Positions 21,100 through 31,223 of a DNA stretch of 64,000 nucleotides are shown here, in pieces. Each line of letters begins with the position of its first letter. Position 1 is the first letter of the stretch. The translations under genes and the position numbers were made by a program. Location of the stretch: NCBI GenBank assembly GCA_905221605.1, contig CAJNDS010002353.1:144857-208856 (forward strand), written 5' to 3'. Below the pieces are notes generated by a model that was given only the letters and a program-made list of their open reading frames with translations, was not told where the DNA came from and ran no database searches. The stretch comes from Symbiodinium natans (taxonomy: Eukaryota > Sar > Dinophyceae > Suessiales > Symbiodiniaceae).

Positions 21100-22586
21100 C
21101 TCCGAACACGCGTTCTATCGGACGCAGGGCTCTGGGTGTAGGATTAATTAGGGTTTAGGGTTTGGGGTTTGGGGTTTGGGGTTTAGGGTTTAGGGTTTTG
21201 CGTTTAGGGTTTACGGTTTCTCTGTGTCGCAGAGCGTCAGCTCTTGGGGGGGAGCTTGCTAAAAGAGCACTTTTTTGAGATTCCCAGCATCAGGATTATA
21301 GGCATCCTCAAATTCAGGGGGCCCCGAATCTGGTTGCCCTAACCCTAAATCACCAACCCCGAAACCCCAAAGGGAGTTTGAGGGCTTCGATGGCGTGACG
21401 GCTCCTTAGCGCGAGACAGAGCCTACATTATTGGGTTCTTAAGGGAAAGGGGGTTATGCAAAACCCAAGGCTCCCTCATACTCCCCACTACTACCTAAGG
21501 CTCCCTAAGCTTCCTTAAGGTTCCCTAGGCACCTACCCCGCATGAACCCTCCTCCCTAGACCCCTAAGCCCTAAACCCTAAACCCTAAACCCTAAACCCT
21601 AAACCCTAAACCCTAAACCCTAAACCCCCAAGAGACATACAAGGAATCTCCCTTAAGAACCCTATAACTACCGTGGAAGCTAGGGGATGAGCCCTGCAGT
21701 GAAAATCACGGGATTGGGACTCGTACCCCGATATAGGGAATATTTTGTTTTTTTTATGTTCATGTTTTTTTCTTTTTTTGTTCGGGGGGGGGGGGGTTCT
21801 TCATCAAATAGCGGAATGCTGTCCGAATATGGCCCCTCTGCTACCTTAAGGATCCTTAAGAAAGGTCCCCAAAACACAAGGGTGCAAGCTTAGGGGTGTA
21901 TAGGGTTTAGGGTTTAGGGTTTAGGGTTTAGGGTTTAGGGTTTAGGGTTTAGGGCCAAGGTGCAACCCCTGGAGAAAGACCCTGGGCTAACAAGACTAAC
22001 CAGACAAAACTGGGCCATGCAACCCGGAAACTAAACCCTGTTCATCTTGGCTGCACTCAGAAGGGTAGCTATAAATTAATTTTTTAGCTGCCTTCTTAAA
22101 AAACCCAATAAACCCAAAAAGGCTAAGGATCTAAAGTTACAGTAAAGCACCCCAAAGTCATGTCAGCCATATTGCCATCATAATCTGCTTGTATGTTGCG
22201 CACACGGTTGTGCTAAACAACCTTTCGTCCAAACCCTAGATCCCAAACCAATGGAAAAAACCTTAAACTCAAAAAAACTAAGCCCCCTAAACCCTAATTA
22301 AACCCCTAAACCCGAAACCTTAAACCCTAAACAAAAACTCCGCCTCCCCGTCGACCAGGGGGCGTCGGCCACGGGTAGGATCCTCGGCACCTGCCTCCCA
22401 CGTAGAAGGCTAACGAGACGCGGGTTCTTGGGGCATTCTTGTATATTTATTAGGGGGTTCTTAAGCGAACAAAAACCCGAAACCCGAAACCCGAAACCCC
22501 AAACCCCAAACCCTAAACCCTAAAGCGCTAAAGCCCTAAACCCTAAACCCCTAAGCCCTAAACCCTAAAAACCCTAAACCCTAAAC
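21100..22586. other. Gap: arrays and element J
   Basis: TTTAGGG arrays at 21145-21225 and 21900-21953, CCCTAAA array at 21566-21627, element J2 (22045-22157), and CCCGAAA/CCCTAAA variants at 22475-22585. A minus-strand segment at about 22330-22408 (V-P-R-I-L-P-V-A-D-A-P-W) might be an exon. Confidence 0.45.
22045..22157 (+). mobile_element. Element J, copy 2
   Basis: Same start (CTTGGCTGCACTCAGAAGGG) and end (GTAAAGCACCCCAAAG) as copy 1. It carries eight extra bases near AACCCAATAAACCC, which copy 3 also has, so copy 1 has a deletion. Confidence 0.8.
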
Positions 22587-22658
22587 CTCCAGCCTCCGCG
22601 GGTCCAGCGCCGCCTTGGCGCGCGGCAGCTCCTGCAGCCCAGTCCACGCGCCGAAGGC
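22587..22658 (-). CDS. Internal exon with a telomeric donor, unknown protein
   Basis: Minus strand: acceptor GCCAG|GCC, 24 codons (AFGAWTGLQELPRAKAALDP then RRLE), donor GGAG|GTTTAG. The donor GT is supplied by the first telomeric unit itself. CCCTAAA array on the left, TTTAGGG on the right. The tail resembles the 'R-L-P-R-x-K-x-x-L-D-P' end of FAD-linked oxidases, but this is only a resemblance. Confidence 0.5.
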
Positions 22659-23511
22659 CTGGCAGAGGGTTTAGGGTTTAGGGTTTAGGGTTTAGGGTTT
22701 AGGGTTTAGGGTTAGGGTGTCGGGCTTTGGGGTTTGGGGTGTTTAGGGCGTTGGGGTGTTCAGGGCTGGCAGAGGGAGGCGGAAGACTTTTGGGGTTCAG
22801 GGATTTAGGGTGTTTAGGGTTTGGGGCTTAACTAGGGTTTAGGGTTTAGGGCTAGGGTTTAGGGTTTAGGGTTTTGGGGCGTGCAGAGTTTCGGGCTTTA
22901 GGGCGTTTTGGAATTCAGGGTGTTTAGGGTGTTAGGGCGTTGAGGCTGTTAGGGCTCAGGGATTTAGGGTGTTTAGGGCTTAGGGATTTAGGGTGTTCAG
23001 GTGTTAGGGTTTTAGGGCTCAGGGATTTAGGGTTTTAAGGTGCTAGCGCTTTAGGGTGTTCGGGTGATACGGTTTTAGGGTGTTAGGGTGTTATCATCTT
23101 TGGGTGTTAGGGTTTTGGGGGGTTTTGGGGGTTTAGGGCTGTAGAGTTTAGGGTTGTAGAGCCTATAGGGTTTAGGGATTGAGGGGTTTCAGGGCTTAGG
23201 TCTTTAGGCATTTAAGGTTTATTTTAGGGTCTGAGGTTCCTGCCTCGACATCATATGGGTGGAAGGCTTAGGGTTTCAGGCTCAGGCTTGAAGGTGCCGG
23301 GTGTGGGGGGGTGTGGGGGGGTGAAGGCCGGTTAGGGTTCAGGGTCTAGGGTTTTAGAGATTTAGGGTTTTAGGGTTTTTAGGGTATTAGGGTTTTGTTT
23401 GAGCATTAGGGACTCAGGGTTTTAGGGTTTTAGGGTTTTGGGGTTTTAGGGCTTTTAGGGCTTTTAGGGCTTTTAGGGTTTTAGGGTTTTAGGGTTTTAG
23501 GGATTTAGGGC
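22659..23511. repeat. Diverged G-rich telomeric-variant tract
   Basis: TTTAGGG units at 22670-22712, then about 800 bp of TTTAGGGTG, GTTAGGG and TTTTAGGG variants (for example 23425-23510). This is more decayed than the other arrays and has no coding signal. Confidence 0.75.
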
Positions 23512-23575
23512 GGATCAGGGCCTCCGAGTCGATTCCGCGCTCGGCCTCTGCCCACTCCTGAGAGCCCGGGGCTTG
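23512..23575 (-). CDS. Candidate internal exon, unknown protein
   Basis: Minus strand: acceptor AGAAG|CAA and donor ATCC|GC. Reads QAPGSQEWAEAERGIDSEAL. The acidic, alanine-rich composition is protein-like. It could lie upstream of 22587-22658 in one gene. Confidence 0.4.
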
Positions 23576-24280
23576 CTTCTTTGTGTGTGTTAGATTTAGG
23601 GTTTAGGGTTTAGGGCTTAGGGTTTAGGGTTTAGGGTTTAGGGTTTAGGGTTTAGGGTTTAGGGTTTGGGGTTTAGGGTTTAGGGTTTAGGGTGCTAGAG
23701 TTTTGGGGGTTAGGGTCTGGGGTTTTAGGGTTCAGGCTAGAAGGGGTTGGGGTTTAGGGTTTGTTGGGTTGTTGGTTGTTGGGTTTGGCGTTTAGGGTGT
23801 GGGGGTTTAGGGTTTACGATTTAGGCTTTGTTGGGTTTGGAGTTTAGGGCTTTTAGGGCTTGGGGTTAAGGGTTTTTTTCCGGGCTTGTGGGGGTTAAGG
23901 TGTTTAGGGTTTGTAAACCAACTATCCACCAACAAAGGACGATAATGAAATCATGGGTTCCCCTACATTCCCCCCCTCTACACTACCCCCCCCCCCCCCT
24001 TAAGGTTCCTCCCTTAAGGTTATTTAAGAGGGGAACCTAGGGGGGGGGGGGGTAGCATAGAGGGGGGGTAGTAGGGGCACTCATGATGAAAAAAAGGAAA
24101 CAACGATGATAGCAATAATCATATTGGCGACGGTCATCAGACTGTCCATGCTCACCTTCATCATCACCATCACCGCCTAAACCCTAAACCCTAAACCCTG
24201 AGCCCTAAACCCTAAACCCTAAACCCTAAACCCTAAACCCTGAACCCTGAACCCTGAACCCTGAACCCTGAACCCTAAAC

Positions 24281-24366
24281 GAAGCTGACTTCAACCCAAC
24301 GTCCAAAAGTGGAGGTTCGGGCGTAGGCTCAGGTTGAAGGGGTTTGGGGGGTTGAGGGCCTTCTTT
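24281..24366 (-). CDS. Proline-rich candidate exon with a telomeric donor
   Basis: Minus strand: acceptor TTCAAG|AAA, 28 codons (KEGPQPPKPLQPEPTPEPPL then LDVGLKSA), donor GCTTC|GTTTAG, the first unit of the neighbouring array. CCCTAAA array at 24176-24280, TTTAGGG array at 24376-24472. Looks like a linker or low-complexity domain. Confidence 0.4.
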
Positions 24367-24589
24367 CTTGAAGGGCTTAGGGTTTAGGGTTCAGGGTTCA
24401 GGGTTCAGGGTTCAGGGTTTAGGGTTTAGGGTTTAGGGTTTAGGGTTTAGGGTTTAGGGTTTAGGGTTTAGGGTGGGTGGGGACTTCTTTCTGAAAGAGG
24501 GAGGATTAGACGTGAAGAGCTTATAGGTTGATTGCTTAGCGCTGATAGGGGCTTTCAGTTACGATGTTCCAGTTCAGCCTCAGCCACGC

Positions 24590-24934
24590 CTAGTCCTTCT
24601 CGGTGAGGGCCTTCAGGGCCTTCAAGAAGTTCGACATCAACTGGCCCAAGATGGCGACCCTCTTCATGGTCTCGATCGCCTTCTCGTTGAAGAGCTCCTT
24701 CTTGGCCATCGTCTTGCACAAGTTGGACATCAGATTCTTGATCATCTTGATCCTCTCGGCTAAACCCTAAACCCTAAACCCTAAACCCTAAACCCTAAAC
24801 CCTGAAACCTAAACCCTAAACCCTGAAACCTAAACCCGTAACCCTAAACCCTAAACGATCCTCTCGGTGTACATGCAGGTCGTCAACATCTGGACCACCT
24901 TTGTGGTCATCTTCATCTCGACCATCTTGATGCT
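24590..24934 (-). CDS. Met/Lys-rich helical protein, C-terminal two exons split by a telomeric intron
   Basis: Exons 24934-24861 and 24752-24590, minus strand. They join in phase (CCGAG AG|GATC ... CCGAGAG|GATCAAG) to give about 78 codons ending in TAG. The product reads IKMVEMKMTTKVVQMLTTCM and continues K-N-L-M-S-N-L-C-K-T-M-A-K-K. Heptad-like spacing of Ile/Leu/Met/Val with Lys suggests an amphipathic or coiled helix. The acceptor of the first exon is CTAG|AGC. Upstream exons may include 25327-25272 and 25661-25584. I do not know the family. The intron is described separately. Confidence 0.62.
24753..24860 (-). repeat. Intron made almost entirely of telomeric repeats
   Basis: The intron, 108 bp, is an array of TTTAGGG and close variants on the sense (minus) strand. 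The 11-bp plus-strand sequence GATCCTCTCGG occurs exactly at 24749-24759 and 24857-24867, so the array sits between two copies of its target. Splicing AG|GATC to AG|GATC (a GA donor, AG acceptor) restores the continuous reading frame. Confidence 0.8.
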
Positions 24935-25127
24935 CTAGATCCCGGAACCGCAGGCACAAGCTCGTGTCTTGTACTCTAAAGGGTTTGCAGGGCACTCCAG
25001 GTCCTAGTGCGTAGGGTCTGGGGCTGAAAACGTTTATTGCTTGGGGTTGATGGTCGAGGAGTGGAGTCTTCTCTCGGGTTGTTGAGATCTTTGGGCTGTG
25101 GACGGTGTAGGGCTCGGAAAGCTTGCC

Positions 25128-25273
25128 TACTTGGAGGTTCATGGTACTTCTTAACCACATATAACTGCACGTATAGCCCACTTATCAGCCCCTGAAGTGC
25201 CCTAAGATGATTCTGAGTACGGTAATATAGCTACAGTCATACTTGGTTAACAAGTGCCAGGAACCTCCAAGTA
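25128..25273. mobile_element. Family N introner-like element
   Basis: Terminal inverted repeat TACTTGGAGGTTC / GAACCTCCAAGTA. Its core GTGCCCTAAGATG...GAGTAC is shared with the element at about 20935-21028. Lies between candidate exons 25272-25327 and 24861-24934, so it is probably an intron. Confidence 0.75.
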
Positions 25274-25327
25274 TGAGCGGAGGAACGCCGCCGATGTATA
25301 GGACTTGTTGTAGTCGTGTTGAAGCGG
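25274..25327 (-). CDS. Candidate exon, unknown protein
   Basis: Minus strand: GTTGAG|CCG, then PLQHDYNKSYTSAAFL, ending at the family N element. Boundaries approximate. Confidence 0.3.
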
Positions 25328-25496
25328 CTCAACCCTAAACCCTAAATCAACCCTAAACCCTGAACCCTAAACCCTAAACCTTAAAACCCTAGACCCTAAA
25401 CCTTAAAACTCCAAACCCTAAACCTCAAAAGTCTAAACCCTGGACCCTAAAGCCTAAACCCCAAAACTCTAAGCCCTCAACCCCCAAATCCTGTGA

Positions 25497-25604
25497 GCCC
25501 GAATCCGAGTGTCACTGGCCCCTAAACCCTAACCCTAAACCCTAAACCCTAAACCCTAGACCCTAAACCCTCTGCCAGTAAGCCCGAATCCGAGTGTCAC
25601 TGGC
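25497..25604. repeat. Telomeric array bounded by a 23-bp exact direct duplication
   Basis: A 23-bp sequence beginning GCCCGAATCCGAGTG and ending CACTGGC occurs identically at 25497-25519 and 25582-25604. CCCTAAA units lie between. The right copy forms the 3' part of the exon at 25584-25661; the left copy is its duplicate across the array. Confidence 0.85.
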
Positions 25605-25661
25605 GAAAAGGGTGAGTTGCAGGAGCTCGTCGCCCGCAGAGGCCAGGTGAGAGAGCCGGGC
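25584..25661 (-). CDS. Internal exon, unknown protein
   Basis: Minus strand: acceptor TCGCAAG|GCC, 26 codons (ARLSHLASAGDELLQLTLFA then SDTRIR), donor TTCGG|GC. Donor dinucleotide equals the exon start. It lies upstream of the helical exons at 24.6-24.9 kb and may be in the same gene. Confidence 0.5.
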
Positions 25662-26468
25662 CTTGCGAGGCAGGGCTTAGGGCTTTCTTGCGTTTGTAGG
25701 GTTTCTAGGGTTTCTAGGGTTTCTATGGTTTCTAGGGTTTAGGGTTTCGGGTTTCGGGTTCGGGATTTAGGGTTTAGGGCTTAGAGCTTTCCAGGGTTTG
25801 TAGGGTTTGGGGGGGTTTAGGGTTGAGGGTTCAGGGGCTTTTGGGGTCCAGTGTTTCGGGCTCGGGGCTTTTTAGGGTTTGTAGGGTTTGGGGGTTTAGG
25901 GTTGAGGGAGTGTAGGGTTTGGGGTCTACGGGCTTTAGGGTTAGGGTCTGGGGTTTAGGGATTCAGGGTTTGGGGTTTAGGGGTTCAGGGCTTGCCTGTA
26001 GCCCAGGGAGTATCCCCCTAAAAAGGCAGGTGGTTGGTTGGGCTACAGGATTAATCGGGTTTGCTTTAGGCAAAGCTCAAGAAGTTTCAGGGTTTAGGGT
26101 TAAGGGATTCAGGGGTTATCGGAATTCTATAGGGCTTGTGAGGTAGTTCTGGTAGGTGGTTGTTGTGTTTAGGGTTTAGGGGCTTTAGGGTTTAGGGTTT
26201 GGGGTTCAGGGATTTTCGAGGGCTTGAGGGGGTGGTTTGAAGGCTCACGGCCTTAGGGATGACTAGGAGGGACCCCTGTGCAAGGGACCCTAGCTAGCCT
26301 ATATGTAGCTGCTTTGCATAAGTTCTTGTCTGTACAGTCTTCCTAAGTAGCCCCAAAACAGCCGCCCAAGGAACCACACAAAAAGGAATACACTTAAAGC
26401 AAACCTGTAAGTATACTGTTTTGTGGAGACTTACAACGAACGTGAAAATGTAGTGGAGGCTAGATAGA
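25662..26468. other. Gap: variant G-rich telomeric DNA, no gene seen
   Basis: TTTCTAGGG, TTTGTAGGG and TTTAGGGTTC variants dominate to about 26220, followed by about 250 bp of ordinary sequence. A possible short element with GGGACCC repeats lies near 26270-26290. Confidence 0.55.
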
Positions 26469-27122
26469 GTGTGTGTGTGTGTGCTTGTTTGTTTGTTTGT
26501 TTGTTTGTTTGTTTGTTTGTTTGTTTGTTTGTTTGTTTGTTTGTTTGTTTGTTTGTTTGTTTGTTTGTTTTTTTGTTTTTTTGTTTGTTTGTTTGTGTGT
26601 GTGTGTGCGTGGGTGTGTGTGTGTGTGTGTGTGTTGTTTTGTTTGTGTGTGTGTGTGTGTGTGTTTGTTGTTTGTTGTGTGTGTGGTTTGTTTGTTTGTT
26701 GTGTTTGTTTGTGTGTTTGTTTGTTTGGGTGTGTGTGTGTGTTGTGTTTGTTGTGTGTTTGTTTGTGTGTGTGTGTTGTTGTGTGTGTGTGTGTGTGGTG
26801 TGTGTGTTTTGTGTGTGTTGTGTGTGTGGTGTGGGGTTGGGTGTGTGTGTGTGTGTGTTTGTTTGTGTGTGTGTGTGTGTTTGTTTGTGTGTGTGTGTGT
26901 GTTTGTTTGTGTGTGTGTGTGTGTGTTTGTTTGTGTGTGTGTGTGTCTGTGTGTGTCTGTGTGTGTCTGTGTGTGTCTGTGTCTCTGTGTGTGTGTGTGT
27001 GTGTGTGTGTGTCTGTGTGTGTCTGTGTCTCTGTGTGTGTGGGTGTGGGTGTGGGTGTGGGTGTGGGTGTGGGTGTGGGTGTGGGTGTGGGTGTGTGTGT
27101 GTGTGCGTGTGTGCGTGTGTGC

Positions 27123-27154
<32 letters not shown>

Positions 27155-27186
27155 GTGCGTGTGGGTGTGTGTGTGTGTGTGTGTGC
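26469..27186. repeat. GTTT/GT/GGGTGT microsatellite tract, about 718 bp
   Basis: Starts with a short GT run, then (TTTG)n to about 26600. Mixed GT and GTTT blocks follow, then GTCTGTGT blocks, a (GTGGGT)n block at about 27036-27092 and GTGCGT units. The plus strand is almost pure G/T. Open frames rich in Cys/Val or Thr/His result from the repeat. Confidence 0.97.
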
Positions 27187-27345
27187 GCGGTCAAAGCGCG
27201 TTTCGGGTCCGCCCGACCGTGAACGGGGGTGTGCGTTTCAGGTCCGCCGTGCGTGGCCGCGGAGGTGCGTTTCAGGCTCTGCTGGACTGCGTTTCGTACA
27301 GGCCAAGGTGCGTTTCAGGTCCGGCACCACCAGAAAGCCACAAGT
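27187..27345. repeat. Degenerate repeats built on GTGCGTTTCAGGTCCG
   Basis: Four to five imperfect copies of GTGCGTTTCAGGTCCG. The reverse-complement motif (GGACCTGAAA, CTGAAATGCAC) recurs at 27957-28066 on the other side of the telomeric block, so the two blocks are arranged as a loose inverted repeat. Confidence 0.7.
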
Positions 27346-27364
27346 CCGAAACCCCTGAAGCCAC

Positions 27365-27950
27365 CCGCCCTAAAACCTAAACCCTAAACCCTAAACCCTG
27401 AGCCCTGAACCCTAAACCCTAGACCCTCAACCGAAAACCCTAAACCGTAAACCCTAAACCCGAAACCCTAAACCCGAAACCCTAAACCCTAAACCCTAAA
27501 CCCGAAACCCTAAACCCTAAAACCAAAACCCCAAACCCTAAAGCCTAAACCCTAAACCCCCTAAACCTTACAACCTAAACCCTAAACCCTAAACCCTAAG
27601 CCCTAAACCCTAAACCGTAAACCCTAAGCCCTAAACCGTAAACCCTAAACCGTAAACCCTAAACCCTAAACCCTAAACCCGAAACCCTAAACCCTAAACC
27701 CTAAAACAAACCCCAAACCCTAAAGCCTAAACCCTAAACCCCCTAAACCTTACAACCTAAACCCTAAACCCTAAACCCTAAACCCTAAGCCCTAAACCCT
27801 AAACCGTAAACCCTAAGCCCTAAACCCTAAACCGCAAACCCTAAACCGTAAACCCTAAACCCTAAACCCTAAACCCCAAACCCGAAACCCTAAACCCGAA
27901 ACCCTACACCCTAAAACCCAATCCCCAAACCCTAAACCCTAAACCATAAG
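27365..27950. repeat. Large CCCTAAA-variant block with an internal duplication
   Basis: About 590 bp of CCCTAAA, CCGTAAA, CCCGAAA and CCCTAAG units. The order of variants starting CCCCAAACCCTAAAGCCTAA at about 27527 is repeated from about 27711, including the rare CCTTACAACC motif, so a segment of about 180 bp was duplicated in tandem. Confidence 0.9.
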
Positions 27951-28089
27951 TAGTGCGCCTGAAATGCACCATGTGTGCGTCTGAAATGCCCCCTGTGTGG
28001 TTCTGAATTGTCTCCCGTCTGGTTCCTGAGCACCGGACCTGAAATTGGTACCTGAAACGACCCTAGGTGCGTCAGAACCGTACAACACT

Positions 28090-28362
<273 letters not shown>

Positions 28363-29067
28363 ACAGGGGTGTTACTACTGGGCATCTGGGAATCTACTTG
28401 CGGGGCTTTGACATACTTCCCACGTAGCCCTTAACCCTAAACCCTAAACCCCAAACGGCCCTAAACCCTAAACCTTAAGCACTAAACCCTCAACTCTGGC
28501 TGTTGCCTCCCGTTTAGGTCGTCGGGTCGAGGGTGGACCATGCCAGGCATTCAGGGAGGGTTTAGGGTTTAGGGTTCAGGGTTCAGGGTTCAGGGTTTAG
28601 GGTTTAGTGTTTAGGGTTTAGGGTTGATACATCCACCTTTTGCGTAGGGTATACACTGAAAAGGGTACATAATGCTGAGCAACACCCACGCAACTCTCTG
28701 AAACCTCGTGCTTCTCTAAACGTTTTAGAGTCCAAGGGTTGAGGGTTCGGAGTGTAGGGCTTAGAGCGGAAGAGCCCTCAAAACTACGTGGTTGAGGGTT
28801 TCGGGTTTAGGGATACTATTTGCTTAAGAGCACACATAGAAGATAATGATCCCTGTATTGCCGTTAATTAAGAAGGAAAAATGTGTGAGTTTTTTTTTGG
28901 GGGGGGTATAAGCAATTCGTAGAAAACATGCAAGCCCACAGACCCCCTTAAACCTTAAAGCCCCAAAACCGCACCTCCCAAAGGGTTGGTAAGAATGGGA
29001 AATAGGCAATAATTCCAAACTTCATGATAAAGAAATGCAAAAATAAATCTTGTGGCAGAAGAAATAC
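28363..29067. other. Gap: arrays, family H element, one ambiguous exon
   Basis: CCCTAAA array at 28434-28490 and TTTAGGG array at 28558-28626. The segment between them (28497-28552) is open on both strands. A family H element lies at 28814-28923. Confidence 0.45.
28814..28923. mobile_element. Family H inverted-repeat element
   Basis: Starts ACTATTTGCTTAAGAGCAC and ends GGGGTATAAGCAATTCGTAG. The end motif TTGCTTAAGAACCCCCC and its complement mark this family (other copies 37564-37654, 41141-41240, 50693-50809, 52833-52939). Confidence 0.65.
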
Positions 29068-29659
29068 CCATAAGCCGCCACGCTGCCTTCAAGGCGATCT
29101 GGTAGGTACGGTCGGCTTCCAGTGTGGCATTGCCCTGAAACCTCGAGCAGAAGTGAAATCTGGCGTGGGAAACATCTAACGGTCAAAGCTATCGTACCCC
29201 AGACACACCAAGCTATAAACATCCGAATGACAAGCCTGAAGGTCTGTAGGTTTTCAGGGGTTTAGTGCTCTGGGTTTTCGGGATTTCGGGCTTTAGGGGC
29301 TGCACAGTTCAGGGTTCTGTTTCAAAAAATCTGGGTGGATGCGAGCCGACAGTCCTTTTAGGGTTTAAGGTCCAACCGGACCGAGAACGAGGCAAGGGGA
29401 AGAATACCACCTGTCTCACTGCCTGGCAAATGCTCGACATGAAAGCTCCATCAGGCCGAAGGGGTTTGAGTGTTCGCTCGTCCTCTTCAACGACACCCAT
29501 GTGTGTTCTGGCATGGCCAGTGGCAAGCTTGACTGAAATCGAGCCCAATGTTTTCAAGTTCTCGCCGGCTGTTGACTTGGTGCCAAAACCCTCACCTGCC
29601 CAATCATCCTCACCGCGCACGAGGTGGAAGATGGCTCTACATGTCCCTCTTTCATTGAC
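29068..29659 (-). CDS. Two exons of an unidentified gene
   Basis: Exon 29659-29411 (acceptor GGAAG|GTC, donor AGACAG|GTGG, 83 codons, phase 0) and exon 29134-29068 (acceptor TTTCAG|GGC, donor TATGG|GT). The first reads VNERGTCRAIFHLVRGEDDW and later ARTHMGVVEEDERTLKPL; the second GNATLEADRTYQIALKAAWR. They join in phase across a 276-bp intron (29135-29410). The first exon is one of the longest non-repetitive coding stretches outside the two complete genes. Acidic and mixed composition, no family recognised; further exons are expected on both sides. Confidence 0.58.
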
Positions 29660-31152
29660 CTTCCTAAACCCTAAACCCTCAACCTTGGGGGGGCTGGGTA
29701 GAACTCTGAAGCCCTAGAAACCCGCCGTAAGCATTTTCGGGGTTTCAGGTCTATTTGTTGGAGGGGTTTAGGGTGAAGGGCTTGGGGTGTAAGGGCTTTA
29801 GGAAGCTTTGGTTTAGGTTGAGGGTTTAGAGCTTAGGGTTTAGGGTTCAGGGCTTAGGGTTTAGAGTTCAGGCTTAGAATTTCAGGGTTTGGAGTTTAGG
29901 TGCTGCCGCGCGACTGCAAGTCTAGCCGCGCCCCCACTGCCCCTGCTTCGCCAAGGGCCAGGTCCTCCCAAAATAAGCTTCTGGGTGTAAGGGTACGGGG
30001 GTTGAAGGGATGAAGGGATGAAGGGATGTTGGGGATGAAGGGTTTAGGGTTTAGGGTTTAGGGCTTAGGGTTTAGGGTTAGTTTAGGGTTCAAGGGTTAA
30101 GCCCAGGGCTTTGGGCGAACTGTTCGGGGTTGCCGGCTCCACAATCGCCTCCCGACTCACTGCTTCCTTGTCGATAGAAGCCCAGTCACGTAGAAGAACA
30201 TCTTATAGGGTTCTAAACTTAATCCCTGTTCCCCTAGGAAGAAAAAAGGATCCTTTTTGTTCATGTATAAGAAAGCCCATAACCCAAAAAGCAAAAAGGA
30301 TCCCGAACACTGATCTAGAAAAGGGAGAGGGGGTTCATGGGAAGCAGGTACCTAGGGAACCTTAGGGAAGCTTATGGAGCTTTCGAAACTAGCCTTAAGA
30401 ACCCTACATAAACATACGATGCTACGGTTCAAAGTGGCGCAGGGCGCGTGAATCTAAGTGCGATCGAATAACATGCGCCATGCAGCCCTGTTACTCTGAG
30501 AACTAACTACGAGCCGCACGCCTTCTGAACGCCTGAAACCGCTTCACACCCTCGAAAACCCCTAAAAACCCCTGAAAACCCTCAGTAATCCCTAAAAAAC
30601 CCTGAAGCTTCCCAATAAAACCTTTGACGTGCCTGCGAGTCTTGCCAATGGCAGAGCGTTGGCGGCGGGAAACCTGCCCAGGGTGCAGGGTTCACGGCTG
30701 AGCTTCTGGGCTTTAGGGCTTAGTGCTTAGTCGTCCAGTAACCCGGGGGAATGAAAGGTCAACCTTTGGGATTATAAAGGGATATACTACCCCAAAAAGG
30801 TTAAAGATTACCTACTCTACTACTAGGAGTGTTTGGGGTTGACCTACGCATACACAATAACTGGGATACTCCCCCTTCTGAATTTTGGTTAACGGCATAT
30901 CTATGTCATATCTATATCTGCATCTTTGATGACTTTGTACGCTGTGTACTATGACCCTCAACCCTGAACTCATCTTTCTTGGAGGAACCCTAAAAACCTA
31001 TGCTCTAAGCCACAAAACCTGAAGCCTAAATCCTAGACCCTATAAACACTAAAACTGATAAACCCTAAATTCCTAAATCTTAAACCCCTATAATCTCTAA
31101 ACCCCCTATACAACCTTTGAAACCCCCTAAACCTCGGGCCTGAAGGTGAATC
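29660..31152. other. Gap without a firm gene
   Basis: G-rich telomeric variants at 29730-29900 and TTTAGGG units at 30040-30090. Element L1 lies at 30217-30302, a degenerate family A copy at about 30728-30835, and CCCTAAA-like variants at 30560-30610 and 31020-31130. The plus-strand frame over L1 is also seen at L2 and follows the repeat. Confidence 0.45.
30217..30302. repeat. Element L, copy 1
   Basis: 86 bp starting ACTTAATCCCTGTTCCCCTA, matching 34475-34560 at 84 of 86 positions. Contains the palindrome AAAAAGGATCCTTTTT. Confidence 0.9.
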
Positions 31153-31223
31153 CGAGGTCGCATCGAGGACGACCGCACCGCAGCCGATGGCGGCGGCACG
31201 GCTGAGCACGTCCAGCGCCGCGC
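31153..31223 (-). CDS. Candidate internal exon, unknown protein
   Basis: Minus strand: acceptor TTAGCAG|GC, open as AALDVLSRAAAIGCGAVVLD then ATS, ending at a possible GA donor (TCG|GATT). The pattern helix then strand (VVLD) recalls acetyltransferase or Rossmann-type segments, but it is too short to assign. Confidence 0.42.

Noticed and set aside
26294-27380. Cys/Val-rich and Thr/His-rich open frames of 240-300 codons
   Set aside because: Pure translation of the GT/GTTT microsatellite; open in all three frames.
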